Assembly: GCF_017873215.1 (NCBI RefSeq)
Contig: NZ_JAGGKA010000017.1
Span: 1 to 64,000 of the forward strand
Reading direction: 5' to 3'
Length of the DNA: 64,000 bases
Source of the DNA: Clostridium tetanomorphum
GTDB lineage: Bacteria > Bacillota > Clostridia > Clostridiales > Clostridiaceae
Part shown: positions 47,363 to 56,160 of the stretch, piece by piece
Layout of the letters: each line of letters starts with the position of its first letter
Position numbering within the stretch: position 1 is the stretch's first letter
The notes under the pieces: generated by a model
What the model was told of the DNA's origin: nothing
Databases searched by the model: none
Seen by the model: only the letters and a program-made list of their open reading frames with translations
Program-made: the position numbers and the translations under genes

Positions 47363-47650
47363 ATGTCAAAAGAAATAGATAAGATGGATCTCTTAAGACA
47401 AATCTGTGCTTTAAATTTCGTACTTGAAGACCTCTCCTTATATCTTAATACTCACCCAACGGATGGTGAAGCTCTTGCAAAATATAATTCGTGTGTAGTA
47501 AGCGCAAATGCATTAAAGAAAAAATATGAAAGTTGCTTCGGAATGCTATCTGAGCACAGCTCCCAAAGCCCTTGTCCATGGCAGTGGATAAATGAACCAT
47601 GGCCTTGGGAATATGAAGCTAATTTCAGACTTTGTGGAGAGGAGAGATAA
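47363..47650 (+). CDS. cotJB: spore coat protein CotJB
   Basis: The 95-residue protein carries CotJB features (MDLLRQICALNFVLEDLSLYLNTHP read in parts LLRQICALNF and LYLNTHP, then the tryptophan-rich end PWQWINEPWPWEYE). It helps assemble CotJC into the coat. GGAGGG precedes the start, 14 bases after cotJA, and its stop lies 3 bases before the cotJC start. Confidence 0.93.
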   Translation: MSKEIDKMDLLRQICALNFVLEDLSLYLNTHPTDGEALAKYNSCVVSANALKKKYESCFGMLSEHSSQSPCPWQWINEPWPWEYEANFRLCGEER

Positions 47651-47653
47651 TAC

Positions 47654-48253
47654 ATGTGGACTTATGAAAAGATATTAGAGTATCCAGTAAAAATTAAAAA
47701 TCCTAATCCTAAAATGGCAAAAGTAATTATAACCCAATATGGTGGTCCAGACGGAGAATTAGCTGCATCTTTAAGGTACTTAAGTCAAAGGTTTTCTATG
47801 ATTACTCCTCAAGCCATTGCTACATTAAATGATATAGGTACGGAAGAATTAGCTCATCTAGAAATTGTAGGTTCAATAGTTCACCAATTATTAAAAGGAG
47901 CAAGTGTTGAAGAAATTGAAAAAGCAGGTATGGCTGCTTACTATGCAGACCATGATAGAGGTATCTATCCAGTTAGTGCTGCTGGTGTTCCTTTCACTGC
48001 TGCATATATTCAATCTAAAGGTAATCCTATTGTAGATCTTACTGAAGACTTGGCTGCAGAGCAAAAAGCAAGGGCTACCTATGAATATCTTATCCAGATG
48101 GCTGATGATCCAGATGTAATAGAACCTTTAAAGTTCTTAAGAGAAAGAGAAGTCGTTCATTATCAACGATTTGGTGAAGCTCTAAGAATAGTTCAAGATT
48201 ATCTACAAGAGCCTCATTTATTTGTAATGCCAAAACCTAACTATATGAAATAA
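47654..48253 (+). CDS. cotJC: spore coat manganese-catalase-like protein CotJC
   Basis: The 199-residue protein belongs to the Mn-catalase family. Metal ligands are visible as Glu in GGPDGELAASLRYL, Glu and His in GTEELAHLEIVG, Glu in LAEDLAAEQKARATYE-like sequence and EVVHYQRF with His near the end. In spores it may remove peroxide. It completes the cotJABC operon and is followed by a terminator. Confidence 0.95.
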   Translation: MWTYEKILEYPVKIKNPNPKMAKVIITQYGGPDGELAASLRYLSQRFSMITPQAIATLNDIGTEELAHLEIVGSIVHQLLKGASVEEIEKAGMAAYYADHDRGIYPVSAAGVPFTAAYIQSKGNPIVDLTEDLAAEQKARATYEYLIQMADDPDVIEPLKFLREREVVHYQRFGEALRIVQDYLQEPHLFVMPKPNYMK

Positions 48254-48271
48254 TAAAATGAAAAAATTTTT

Positions 48272-48306
48272 AATGCAGAGAATAAATAATTTTCTCTGCA
48301 TTTTAA
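48272..48306 (+). terminator. intrinsic terminator after cotJC
   Basis: An 11-bp stem (48272-48282 with 48292-48302) followed by a T run. Confidence 0.85.
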
Positions 48307-48341
48307 TTATTAAGCAATTCTTAACTTTAACTAGAATTTAC

Positions 48342-48515
48342 TTAAAAAAAATACTTTAAATAGTCGTGGCCACCTGTAAACGGGTCAATAAATTCTTTCA
48401 TACTTATTTGATCACTTACTATATCTTACTGTAACTGATTTTTTATATATTCTTGTATTGCCTTTTTGTTTTTTCCTACTGTATCTACATATATATCATA
48501 TGTATTTGACGGAGG
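48342..48515 (-). pseudogene. unidentified C-terminal gene fragment
   Basis: A minus frame reads NTYDIYVDTVGKNKKAIQEY, IKNQLQ, a TAA, then DIVSDQISMKEFIDPFTGGH and ends DYLKYFF. The sequence on both sides of the TAA looks like one protein tail, so a single nonsense change in an otherwise good frame is likely. The family is not recognised. Composition is more G+C-rich than the cotJ genes. Confidence 0.4.
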
Positions 48516-48721
48516 TAAAATGCATGGCAAAGAATGAGCCAAGCAAGCCAGACGATGTAAAAACCAAGCCGGATAATGTAACATGACGGATGAAAAATCC
48601 GAAGCCAGCCAGTCCTTACAAGACGATGGAAAAGCTCAATTCATTCAATGCTTTACTCTGTTTTTTAAAAGCTCTTTTATATTCTGTCCTTGATTGGTAA
48701 TTCTAGAATGGCTTTTAAACC

Positions 48722-48997
48722 ATGAGGCTCGATATTCTCAAAGGTATTAATGTCAAGATTATTTTCACCTTTATCTATGGATATGGCGGGTTATTTAAGG
48801 CAGGAAGTAATGTAATTTATAACCTGTATCCCATCACAGCAGCATTGGGAATGTTGTAGTACCAGGCTTATGATGCTGCCGTTAACTGGAATGTTCCGCT
48901 TTGCCCAGCAAGTCTTGGACTTACATTTCTGCTTTCGGTCATTTTGATATTAAAAATAGGCAATCAACCTGGACTAAAAAAAGCAGAAGAAGACTAA
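48722..48997 (+). pseudogene. membrane protein fragment with an in-frame stop
   Basis: The ATG at 48722 opens MRLDILKGINVKIIFTFIYG and continues hydrophobic to a TAG at 48857. The same frame then stays open to 48997 with WNVPLCPASLGLTFLLSVIL and a charged tail GLKKAEED. Two or three hydrophobic helices are visible. The family is not recognised, and no ribosome binding site is present. The rest of 48.3-49.1 kb holds no gene I can support. Confidence 0.45.
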
Positions 48998-49069
48998 CCC
49001 TTCAAGCTTACGTAAGTAACGATACCCGGAAGAAACTGAGCTTTCCAGGTTTTTTTATTTAACAATAAA

Positions 49070-49093
49070 AGCTCATGTATTTCTACATGAGCT
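49070..49093 (-). terminator. intrinsic terminator after the Pro/Gly-rich gene
   Basis: A perfect 10-bp stem (49070-49079 with 49084-49093), TTTC-type loop, followed on the minus strand by TTTATTGTT. Confidence 0.75.
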
Positions 49094-49109
49094 AAGTATT
49101 TATTAAATT

Positions 49110-49505
49110 TTAATAACAAATAAAGCTTTCTATTCTTCTAGTATCTACTCCGAAATATACCCATCTTCGTCCAGTCAATCTCCACCCTGCAACAGATGTT
49201 CTTCCTACATATACAAGGTAAGCCCAAAATGATCTTCCATTATCTAACCATATATATATATATCTAAAGGTACAAGGCCTAATGGCTCCTGGATCCACAG
49301 CTTTTAACTCAGGCCCAGACTTCTTAGATGGAGTAAATGATGGTGGTGGTCCACTTGGTGGACCTCCTTGCATTCCACCCCCAAATGGCGGTGGTCCACC
49401 TGGTCCTCCACCAAATGGAGGTGGTCCTGGCGAAAATTGTTGTCTATAAGGACATCTTAACATTGATTCAAAATACTCTTCATCATAAAAATAGGGGCAA
49501 TACAT
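49110..49505 (-). CDS. Pro/Gly-rich protein, possible spore surface protein
   Basis: The protein has about 131 residues from the ATG at 49505, which has AAGGAG upstream; the frame is open to 49598 without one. The order is a tyrosine/cysteine-rich start (MYCPYFYDEEYFES), a repetitive PPPFGGGPGG/PPPFGGG segment (about 25-60) and a compact C-terminal domain. That domain is rich in Trp, Tyr and Arg (FRYIYIWLDNGRSFWAYLVY, GWRLTGRRWVYFGVD). Proximity to cotJ and the repeat composition suggest a coat or exosporium role, which is inference only. Confidence 0.65.
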   Translation of the reverse strand: MYCPYFYDEEYFESMLRCPYRQQFSPGPPPFGGGPGGPPPFGGGMQGGPPSGPPPSFTPSKKSGPELKAVDPGAIRPCTFRYIYIWLDNGRSFWAYLVYVGRTSVAGWRLTGRRWVYFGVDTRRIESFICY

Positions 49506-49594
49506 ATATATTCTCCTTTTAAATATTGACATTATATAATATGTGTCTAATAGCTCAAATGTTACTACAGCAAATATTATCTCTATTCTTAATA

Positions 49595-49750
49595 TCATAC
49601 ACTTAGTTCTAATTCATCTTTATGATTTGAATTAAGTTCATCTCTATTAACTTCTTGTTGTAAAAGCTACTACTTGAGCTGGATATATTTTTTTAAGATT
49701 TATCTTTGCAACAAATGCTAATAAACTTCCGTGAACTAATAATATTTATA
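49595..49750 (-). pseudogene. possible frameshifted gene tail
   Basis: One minus frame reads VHGSLLAFVAKINLKKIYPA, QVVAFTT and stops. The next frame from the same point reads QEVNRDELNSNHKDELELSV and a stop at 49595. Together they look like one protein tail split by a one-base shift. Not recognised, and the evidence is weak. Confidence 0.3.
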
Positions 49751-49752
49751 TA

Positions 49753-49772
49753 AGGAAGATTTATATCTTCCT
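49753..49772 (-). terminator. hairpin after the hemerythrin gene
   Basis: AGGAAGAT and ATCTTCCT form an 8-bp stem 3 bases past the stop, with an A/T-rich tail on the minus strand. Confidence 0.6.
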
Positions 49773-49775
49773 CCT

Positions 49776-50327
49776 CTATATAATCTTACTTTCTAATTCT
49801 TCTATAAGCTTTATATATCTATCCTGTACGCTATTATCCTTAGCAATATTCTCGATTTCTTTAGATTTATCATTTAATTCTTTTTTATTTTCTTCTGATA
49901 ATGAACGATCAGCAAATTTATATATAGTACTATCTTCCTTATCTATGTGTCTATTTAATAAATCTGTATAAGAAATTGCATTAGCTATTATATCTAATTT
50001 AGCTTCTTCATTACCTCCTTCTAATTCCTTTAAAGCATTTTCCAAATTTTGCATATATAATCTTCCCATATCGTGTTCTATAAGCATCCCCATTATAGGT
50101 CCACTTTTTATCATATTAAATTGTCTATCCATTATTGTAAACAATATATTTTCTTCTTTACTATGATGATGTTTATCAGCATAATTTCTTACAAAATCTA
50201 TTATTTTATAAAAGTCATTATAATCTACATTTTCATTCTTCAATACTTTATAACAATAACCTCTTATAACCTTAAGCATTCTTTTTATATTTTTATGTTC
50301 TTCTATCATGAGCTCAATTGCATTCAT
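49776..50327 (-). CDS. hemerythrin-domain protein
   Basis: The 183-residue protein is a four-helix hemerythrin. Ligand candidates are His in MIEEHKNIKR, His and Glu in KHHHSKEENILF, His in IEHDMGRLY and His/Asp in LNRHIDKEDSTIY, the spacing expected for a diiron site that binds O2 or NO. Such proteins help anaerobes handle oxygen or nitric oxide. It lies 21 bases after a 214-residue unknown protein on the same strand, so both are cotranscribed. Confidence 0.88.
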   Translation of the reverse strand: MNAIELMIEEHKNIKRMLKVIRGYCYKVLKNENVDYNDFYKIIDFVRNYADKHHHSKEENILFTIMDRQFNMIKSGPIMGMLIEHDMGRLYMQNLENALKELEGGNEEAKLDIIANAISYTDLLNRHIDKEDSTIYKFADRSLSEENKKELNDKSKEIENIAKDNSVQDRYIKLIEELESKII

Positions 50328-50348
50328 ACTAATCCACCTTTCTCTATT

Positions 50349-50993
50349 TTATTTTTTTATTTCACATATCTTCTTATCATTTAATACTTCCACATTATAA
50401 ATAAAATTATTACTTAAAGCACTTATAAAAGACTTAATCCATTCTTCTCTTAACTCATAGAAATTATCTACATTGCCCTTTTCCTCTTCCCAATAAGCTG
50501 TATGCAAACAAACTCTCATTCTCCATTTATATATATTTTCATCATTTTCTAATTCTTCATTAACTCTATCACATGGCATCCCTTCTAATATAAAATCATT
50601 TAATATGTTAAATACCTCTACTGGTAACAAGGGAGTAAATTTTTTACCATACTCTTTCCCAAGTTTATTTCCTTGAACTCTAAAAATATTGATTAATTCA
50701 TTTTTATATTCTTCTGAAGTGTTTATTATTCTGGTAACCCATGCAGCCTGCCTTCCTTCAGCTCTAGCAATCTTATCTTGTAACCATCCATGAATATTTG
50801 ATGTATCTATTATGTCTTCCAATGGTTTATTTTCTGTAGGTTCTCCATATTTTCCATATATTTCATTCTTCCAGTTATGTATTGGAAAATCGCCTTTATC
50901 TTCAGCCCAATCTACAATTTCTTTTTCTAATCCTTCAAACCATCTTATCTTATCAAATAACCAATAATGAATCTTTCCTAGAAATAAACTCAT
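50349..50993 (-). CDS. conserved protein of unknown function, partner of the hemerythrin
   Basis: The 214-residue soluble, mostly helical protein has AGGAGG before the ATG and no signal or membrane segment. Notable features are a Trp/His-rich start (KIHYWLFDKIRWFEGLEKEI), a conserved-looking GWLQDKIARAEGRQAAWVTR in the middle and WRMRVCLHTAYWEEEKGN near residue 170. I do not recognise the family. It is the first gene of a two-gene unit with the hemerythrin, which points to a role in O2/NO handling (inference). Confidence 0.7.
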   Translation of the reverse strand: MSLFLGKIHYWLFDKIRWFEGLEKEIVDWAEDKGDFPIHNWKNEIYGKYGEPTENKPLEDIIDTSNIHGWLQDKIARAEGRQAAWVTRIINTSEEYKNELINIFRVQGNKLGKEYGKKFTPLLPVEVFNILNDFILEGMPCDRVNEELENDENIYKWRMRVCLHTAYWEEEKGNVDNFYELREEWIKSFISALSNNFIYNVEVLNDKKICEIKK

Positions 50994-51205
50994 AATAATC
51001 TCCTCCTAAAAAATTTATATAGTTATTTTGTGATTTATTTCTTAAATTTATAAGTTAATTATAATCTGTTAATAGTAAAATATACGTACCCTATGTTACG
51101 TTTGAATGATTTTCATAATTAACTTTCACAATATTTACAAAAAATAGTTGTTGCTATATAATAAACTCTATGTACTTAAATTTTATATATTAGGAGGCTG
51201 ATAGG

Positions 51206-52135
51206 ATGAACTCCTTATTTAAAAGAAAAGATTTACTAGGTGATTTTTCTTTGTTAATAGTTACAATAATATGGGGAAGTGGTTTCGTTGCAACGAAAAA
51301 TGCCTTAGATTCGGTTTCTCCATTTTTTATAACTACACTAAGATTTACTATAGCATCTATATTAATTGGGGTTATATTTTTTAAGCAAATAATAAAAATT
51401 AATATTAAAGATTTAAAAGCTGGATTTATTATTGGTTTTTTCTTATATGTTGCTTTTGCCACACAAACCGTTGGATTGCAATATACAACTGCTGGTAAAC
51501 AAGCTTTTTTAACAGGTACTAATGTAGTTATGGTTCCTTTTATATATTGGCTTGTATCCGGTAGAAAACCTGATATATATAACTTAATATCAGCATTTTT
51601 ATGTTTACTAGGTATATCTTTACTAACATTAAATGGAAGTATATATATAAATTTAGGAGACTTGCTTACTTTAATATGTGCATTATTTTTTGCTTGTCAT
51701 ATAGTTTCTGTAGGGCATTTTGCTGAAAATCATAATCCTATAATTCTAACGTTTATTCAATTTTTAATAGCATCAATTTTATCGTTTATTTCCATGATTT
51801 TAATTGAAGGCTCTCCTGCCTCTATATCTAAAGAAGGTATCATTCCAGTTGGATATTTAGCTATCTTTAGTACTTTAATAGCTTTTTTAATACAAAACAT
51901 AGCTCAAAAATATACTAGTGCTACTCATACTGCTATCATATTAAGTTTAGAAGCTGTATTTGGAAGCATATTATCCTGCGTGTTGCTTGGCGAAAAATTC
52001 ACATATAAAATATTTATAGGTTGTATAATTATATTTATTGCTATTATAACTGCAGAAACTAAGCTAGAATTTTTAAAATTTAATAAAAAAACAATAACTT
52101 CTTCTGAAAAACTTAGTGAAAAATTAAATTCTTGA
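51206..52135 (+). CDS. EamA-family (DMT) transporter
   Basis: The 309-residue protein has 10 predicted transmembrane helices in two EamA repeats. The first begins LLIVTIIWGSGFVATKNAL and includes SPFFITTLRF, the pattern of this family; the second ends with the region ATHTAIILSLEAVFGSI and LLGEKFT. Members export metabolites or amino acids. The substrate is unknown. AGGAGG precedes the ATG. Confidence 0.9.
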   Translation: MNSLFKRKDLLGDFSLLIVTIIWGSGFVATKNALDSVSPFFITTLRFTIASILIGVIFFKQIIKINIKDLKAGFIIGFFLYVAFATQTVGLQYTTAGKQAFLTGTNVVMVPFIYWLVSGRKPDIYNLISAFLCLLGISLLTLNGSIYINLGDLLTLICALFFACHIVSVGHFAENHNPIILTFIQFLIASILSFISMILIEGSPASISKEGIIPVGYLAIFSTLIAFLIQNIAQKYTSATHTAIILSLEAVFGSILSCVLLGEKFTYKIFIGCIIIFIAIITAETKLEFLKFNKKTITSSEKLSEKLNS

Positions 52136-52160
52136 AATATACATTAAAAAATTTGGCAAA

Positions 52161-52190
52161 AAATTAAAGCCTTATTACAGGCTTTAATTT
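52161..52190 (+). terminator. intrinsic terminator after the EamA gene
   Basis: A perfect 12-bp stem (52161-52172 with 52179-52190) and a 6-base loop, with T-rich ends. Confidence 0.8.
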
Positions 52191-52191
52191 T

Positions 52192-52978
52192 CTATGTTTC
52201 TATAATCTTTTCCTTAGTCTCTCCCCAATATTCAACATTAGTTAATCCATCAATTGAATTAATATTAAATAAAGGTTATATTTTTTATAACTACAAACAA
52301 TGCAATTAATATATAAGCAACAGCCATTACTGGCACTATAGTTTCTGCAACCTTAGCAATTCTTTTTACACCTCCAAATATAATAACTGCTGTTATGGCT
52401 ACTAGAACTCCTCCAACTAATAGTTTATTTATGCCAAATGCCCCTTCAAATGCTAATGAAATTGTATTAGCTTGCACAGAATTAAATACTAATCCAAAGC
52501 TTATAGTTATAAGAATAGAAAAGAGTATTCCCATCCATCTCTTATTTAGGGTTTTTTCCATATAATAAACTGGTCCTCCCCTATATCTGTCTTTATCTTT
52601 AACTTTATAAATTTGTGCCAGAGTACTTTCTACAAAACTTGAAGCGCCTCAAATTAATGCAATAATCCACATCCAAAATACTGCTCCAGGGCCACCTACC
52701 GCAATAGCTATAGCAACTCCAGCTAAATTACCAGTCCCTACTCTAGAGGCAGTACCGATGCAAAATGCTTGAAAAGATAAAACTCCATTGCTTTTTTGAC
52801 CTGATATTGAATTACCTGCTCGTTCTGCTAATAGCCTAAACATTTCTTTAAAAAATCTTAGCTGTACAAATTTTGTTCTAAAGCTAAAATAGAATCCTAA
52901 TACAATTAACACTGCAATAAGTACATATGACCAAAGTATGTTATTGATATTTGATATAATTTGTCCAACTATATCCAT
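52192..52978 (-). pseudogene. sodium:alanine symporter (AGCS family) gene, broken
   Basis: The N-terminal 109 codons read as a normal AGCS start (WSYVLIAVLIVLGFYFSFRT, then SFQAFCIGTASRVGTGNLAG). A TGA follows after WMWIIALI. The same frame continues GASSFVESTLAQIYKVKD and RGGPVYYMEKTLNKRW, then membrane helices to a stop at 52265. A further piece, GLTNVEYWGETKEK, ending at 52192 looks like the true C-terminus. About 200 central residues are missing. So it has one nonsense change, a deletion and probably a frameshift. The normal length is about 450. Confidence 0.85.
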
Positions 52979-53100
52979 TACTAAATTGCACTCCTCTTAT
53001 TTAAATATTTTTATTAAAATATACATTAAAATTGTATCAAAAAATAAAAAAATATCATTTTTTATATTTTACGACTTTTTTCTTTAATATAGATAAATTA

Positions 53101-53514
53101 TTAGCATAATTCGACTAATCTTTCCCATGCATCTGGATGTTTCCTTTTCAGATTTACTATTTTAAATCTATTGTCTACAAAAACTTGAGTAGTATATCCT
53201 TTTGCTAATAGCTTATTGTCTTCTTTTCTTATTACATTATAATTAAAAATAACCTTTGCAGCAGTTAATTCTTTTATATATGTTTCAACAATTATAATAT
53301 CTTCATATTTTGCTGCTTCAATATACTTGCAGTATGTTTCTACTAAAGGCATCATAATTCCGTTCTCTTCTAATTCTTTATAGCTCATTTTAGATTCTAA
53401 TATAAACTCTCCCCTTCCAACTTCAAACCATGGGTAGTAATTTGAATGATGCACTATTCCCATTTTATCTGTCTCTACATATCTAACTTTTAGCTCAGTT
53501 CTATTTATATACAT
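53101..53514 (-). CDS. YbgC/4HBT-family acyl-CoA thioesterase
   Basis: The 137-residue hotdog-fold protein has the family's active-site segment VRYVETDKMGIVHHSNYYPW followed by FEVGR, including the conserved Asp-like position and Tyr. It hydrolyses short acyl-CoA or acyl-ACP thioesters. Monocistronic and divergent from surE. Confidence 0.88.
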   Translation of the reverse strand: MYINRTELKVRYVETDKMGIVHHSNYYPWFEVGRGEFILESKMSYKELEENGIMMPLVETYCKYIEAAKYEDIIIVETYIKELTAAKVIFNYNVIRKEDNKLLAKGYTTQVFVDNRFKIVNLKRKHPDAWERLVELC

Positions 53515-53638
53515 TTCTATACCTACTTTCTTTTAAAATAATATACAAATTATATTAAATATTGATTAAACTATATATGTAAGTATATCATTTTATAAAA
53601 TGTTGTATCAATAAATAATTATATGGAGGATATGAATA

Positions 53639-54391
53639 ATGAGATTACTTTTAACAAACGACGATGGAATTGAATCCAAAGCATTGCATATATTAGCAAA
53701 AGAATTAGAAAAAAATCATGAGTTAATAATTGCAGCACCTAGTGTTCAAAGGAGTGCTTGTAGTCATTCTATAACTATTTCAGAGCCACTAATAATAAAG
53801 AACGTAGACTTACCAGATATAAAATCTAAAGCCTTTAGCATTTCTGGTACTCCAGCAGATTGCGTGCGAGTTGCTATTCATAAGCTTTTAAATAAACCCA
53901 TAGATATGGTCATATCTGGAACAAATATGGGTACAAATCTAGGCATGGATATAATTTATTCTGGTACTGTATCTGCTGCCATTGAAGCAGCCATATATAA
54001 AATACCTTCTATAGCTATCTCTGCTGAGTTAAATAATAATTGTGGCAACTACAATTCTGCTGCTAAATTTGCCTCTAAAATAATAAAAATTGCTGAAGAT
54101 AATTCTATAAAAAATGATTTAGTTATAAATGTAAATGTCCCTTGCTTAACAGAAGAAGAAATAAAAGGAATTCAAGTATGCGAAATGGGTAGAAAAACTT
54201 ATGATAACTATTTTGTTGAAAGCATAGACAAAAATGGGAACATGAATCTTAAGCTAAGTGGAAGAATTAATACAAAACACATAGAAAATACAGATATATA
54301 CTACTTAAAAAAAGGTTACGTAACTGTAACACCTCTTCACTATGACTTAACTAATTTTAAAATATTAAGTGCCGTATCTAATTGGTTCTAA
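53639..54391 (+). CDS. surE: 5'/3'-nucleotidase SurE
   Basis: The 250-residue protein has the SurE metal motif LLTNDDGIES at the start, APSVQRSACSHSIT, SGTPADCVRVA and VISGTNMGTNLG. It removes phosphate from nucleoside monophosphates in stationary phase. AGGAGG-like GGAGGA precedes the ATG. Confidence 0.95.
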   Translation: MRLLLTNDDGIESKALHILAKELEKNHELIIAAPSVQRSACSHSITISEPLIIKNVDLPDIKSKAFSISGTPADCVRVAIHKLLNKPIDMVISGTNMGTNLGMDIIYSGTVSAAIEAAIYKIPSIAISAELNNNCGNYNSAAKFASKIIKIAEDNSIKNDLVINVNVPCLTEEEIKGIQVCEMGRKTYDNYFVESIDKNGNMNLKLSGRINTKHIENTDIYYLKKGYVTVTPLHYDLTNFKILSAVSNWF

Positions 54392-54433
54392 TCTCTAATA
54401 GATTTAAGCCTTTTTCTAAAATTTTATAATTTT

Positions 54434-54479
54434 AAGGGATATCAAGAATAGAACTACATATCTAAACTTAATATCCCTT
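54434..54479. terminator. hairpin between convergent surE and rsgI
   Basis: AAGGGATAT and ATATCCCTT pair across about 28 bases. TTTTTCT follows on the plus strand. It is a reasonable terminator for surE. Confidence 0.55.
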
Positions 54480-54486
54480 TTTCTCT

Positions 54487-55347
54487 TTACTTTTTATTTT
54501 TTTCATTCTCTTTATTAAAATGACCATTTCCTTTTAACTGATTATTATTCTTTTTATTACTATTCTTATTTTCTAGTGTATTCTTATTATTTAAATTAGA
54601 ATCATTGTTCTTATTAGCAGGATTATTTTTTTCTTCTTTTATTTTATTATTATTATTTTTATTTTTAATTGATTCTTTTAAATTACTATTATTTTCTTTT
54701 TTACTCTCTTTGTTGTCAATGTTTCTAATATTACCCTTACCCTTTTCTTTGTTCTTATTTGAGTTGTTATTATTTAAATGTTCCTTAATTTCTCCATTAA
54801 CTTTTACATCCATATTAATTTTATCCTTTATTATATTTTCTTTAAAAGATGTAATATTTACATTTCTCCCCTGTATATCTAAACTTACTGTTTTATCAGC
54901 TTTTATATATGAATCATTTATAAATTTATCTTCTTTAGCTTGTTTTAATATATTATTAAGGGCATCGTCTATAGATTTATTTTTTATATTTACCTCATTT
55001 ATAATTTTTTTCCCATCATTATTTAATCCAACTACTTTAAGTACTTTATTAAATCTATTAACCTTTAACTCAATACTAGGATTTATAGTTAATACTATAG
55101 TTGACACAGGTTTAAAATATGCATATGCCATTGAACTGGAGATTAATACAAATAAAAAGCATGCTACTGCTGCAATTTTATAAAAATGTGTAAATTTTTT
55201 ATTATACTTTACCATTTCCCCCGTATATTCTTGTCCTATTTCAGGTCTTTGTTTTTTTACCATTACTTCTATAAATTCCCCCTGACTACTCATAAGTATT
55301 GCAGTTCTTTCTCTTACTTCTATTACTATTCCTTTTTTATCCTTCAA
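54487..55347 (-). CDS. rsgI: RsgI-type anti-sigma-I factor
   Basis: The 286-residue protein starts at a TTG with GGTGAGG close by. The RsgI N-terminal domain (about 1-45: GIVIEVRERTAILMSSQGEF) binds SigI inside the cell. One membrane helix spans about 55-78. The RsgI extracellular domain follows (about 80-185: STIVLTINPSIELKVNRFNK). The last 95 residues are almost pure Asn/Lys/Glu low-complexity sequence with no carbohydrate-binding module, unlike cellulolytic relatives. The start overlaps the end of sigI by 11 bases. Confidence 0.9.
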   Translation of the reverse strand: MKDKKGIVIEVRERTAILMSSQGEFIEVMVKKQRPEIGQEYTGEMVKYNKKFTHFYKIAAVACFLFVLISSSMAYAYFKPVSTIVLTINPSIELKVNRFNKVLKVVGLNNDGKKIINEVNIKNKSIDDALNNILKQAKEDKFINDSYIKADKTVSLDIQGRNVNITSFKENIIKDKINMDVKVNGEIKEHLNNNNSNKNKEKGKGNIRNIDNKESKKENNSNLKESIKNKNNNNKIKEEKNNPANKNNDSNLNNKNTLENKNSNKKNNNQLKGNGHFNKENEKNKK

Positions 55348-56020
55348 TTACCTCACCCACCTTTAAATCCAAATAAGATTTTAAATATAAATATTCATCA
55401 TTTGATAGAACTAATATAAGTGATATTAGATATTTCCTCCATTTTTCCAGCAACTTCTTTTTAGCTCCTGTAAGTACTGCTATTTGTTTTATTGGTAACA
55501 TTTTATTTCTTCTAATATATATCATTATTTCATCATTATCTATACATCTAATAGCTATATTTAATAGATTATCTTTGGTGTCTTTATGAGATGGTGAAAA
55601 TTTTGAAAGTTCTCCAAAACTTATATTATACTTGCTTAATTCTATGCTAAAAAGTTTTATTTCTTCTGCTCTTTTTTCATTCTCAACTCTAATTTCATAT
55701 GCATTTAATGAATTCTTTAAATCTATATAATTTAAATCTTCATCATTATTAAATATTAAATATGTTTTTAAACTAGTCTTCTTAAAGTAATTTATAAGCG
55801 CATTTTTTATTAAAACTCTAGCATAACTAAAAAAGTTTCCTCTATTTTCATTATAACTATCACATGCTTTATTAAAAGCTATCATTGCAATGCTTAATTC
55901 GTCATCATTTTCCCACTGCAATCTTTTTTTACATATATTATATGTTGTATCATATATGAATTTCTTATTTTTTTCTATAAAAGCATCTCTGTCATTATCT
56001 AATTGCTTTTTAAGGTCCAT
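55337..56020 (-). CDS. sigI: RNA polymerase sigma factor SigI
   Basis: The 227-residue protein has a sigma-70 region 2 (about 40-100: DELSIAMIAFNKACDSYNEN, RGNFFSYARVLIKNAL). The SigI-specific C-terminal domain ends in an HTH-like stretch (PIKQIAVLTGAKKKLLEKWR). SigI responds to heat or wall-related signals through RsgI. GAGGTG precedes the ATG. Divergent from the DUF5667 gene, with 140 bases between. Confidence 0.92.
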   Translation of the reverse strand: MDLKKQLDNDRDAFIEKNKKFIYDTTYNICKKRLQWENDDELSIAMIAFNKACDSYNENRGNFFSYARVLIKNALINYFKKTSLKTYLIFNNDEDLNYIDLKNSLNAYEIRVENEKRAEEIKLFSIELSKYNISFGELSKFSPSHKDTKDNLLNIAIRCIDNDEIMIYIRRNKMLPIKQIAVLTGAKKKLLEKWRKYLISLILVLSNDEYLYLKSYLDLKVGEVIEG

Positions 56021-56160
56021 ATAATCACCTCATTCATTATATACAAAATAATTTCATATTTTTAAGGGGTTCTTATTTACAAGTTTTTTTATTTTTCCCC
56101 CATCAAAACTCATATAAATAGTGTATATATATTTGAGATAAATTTGAAGGAGGTAATTTT

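Noticed and set aside
54605-55183. 192-codon plus-strand frame opposite rsgI
   Set aside because: It is the antisense reading of the Asn/Lys-rich RsgI tail, made of Leu/Phe/Ser runs, with no ribosome binding site.
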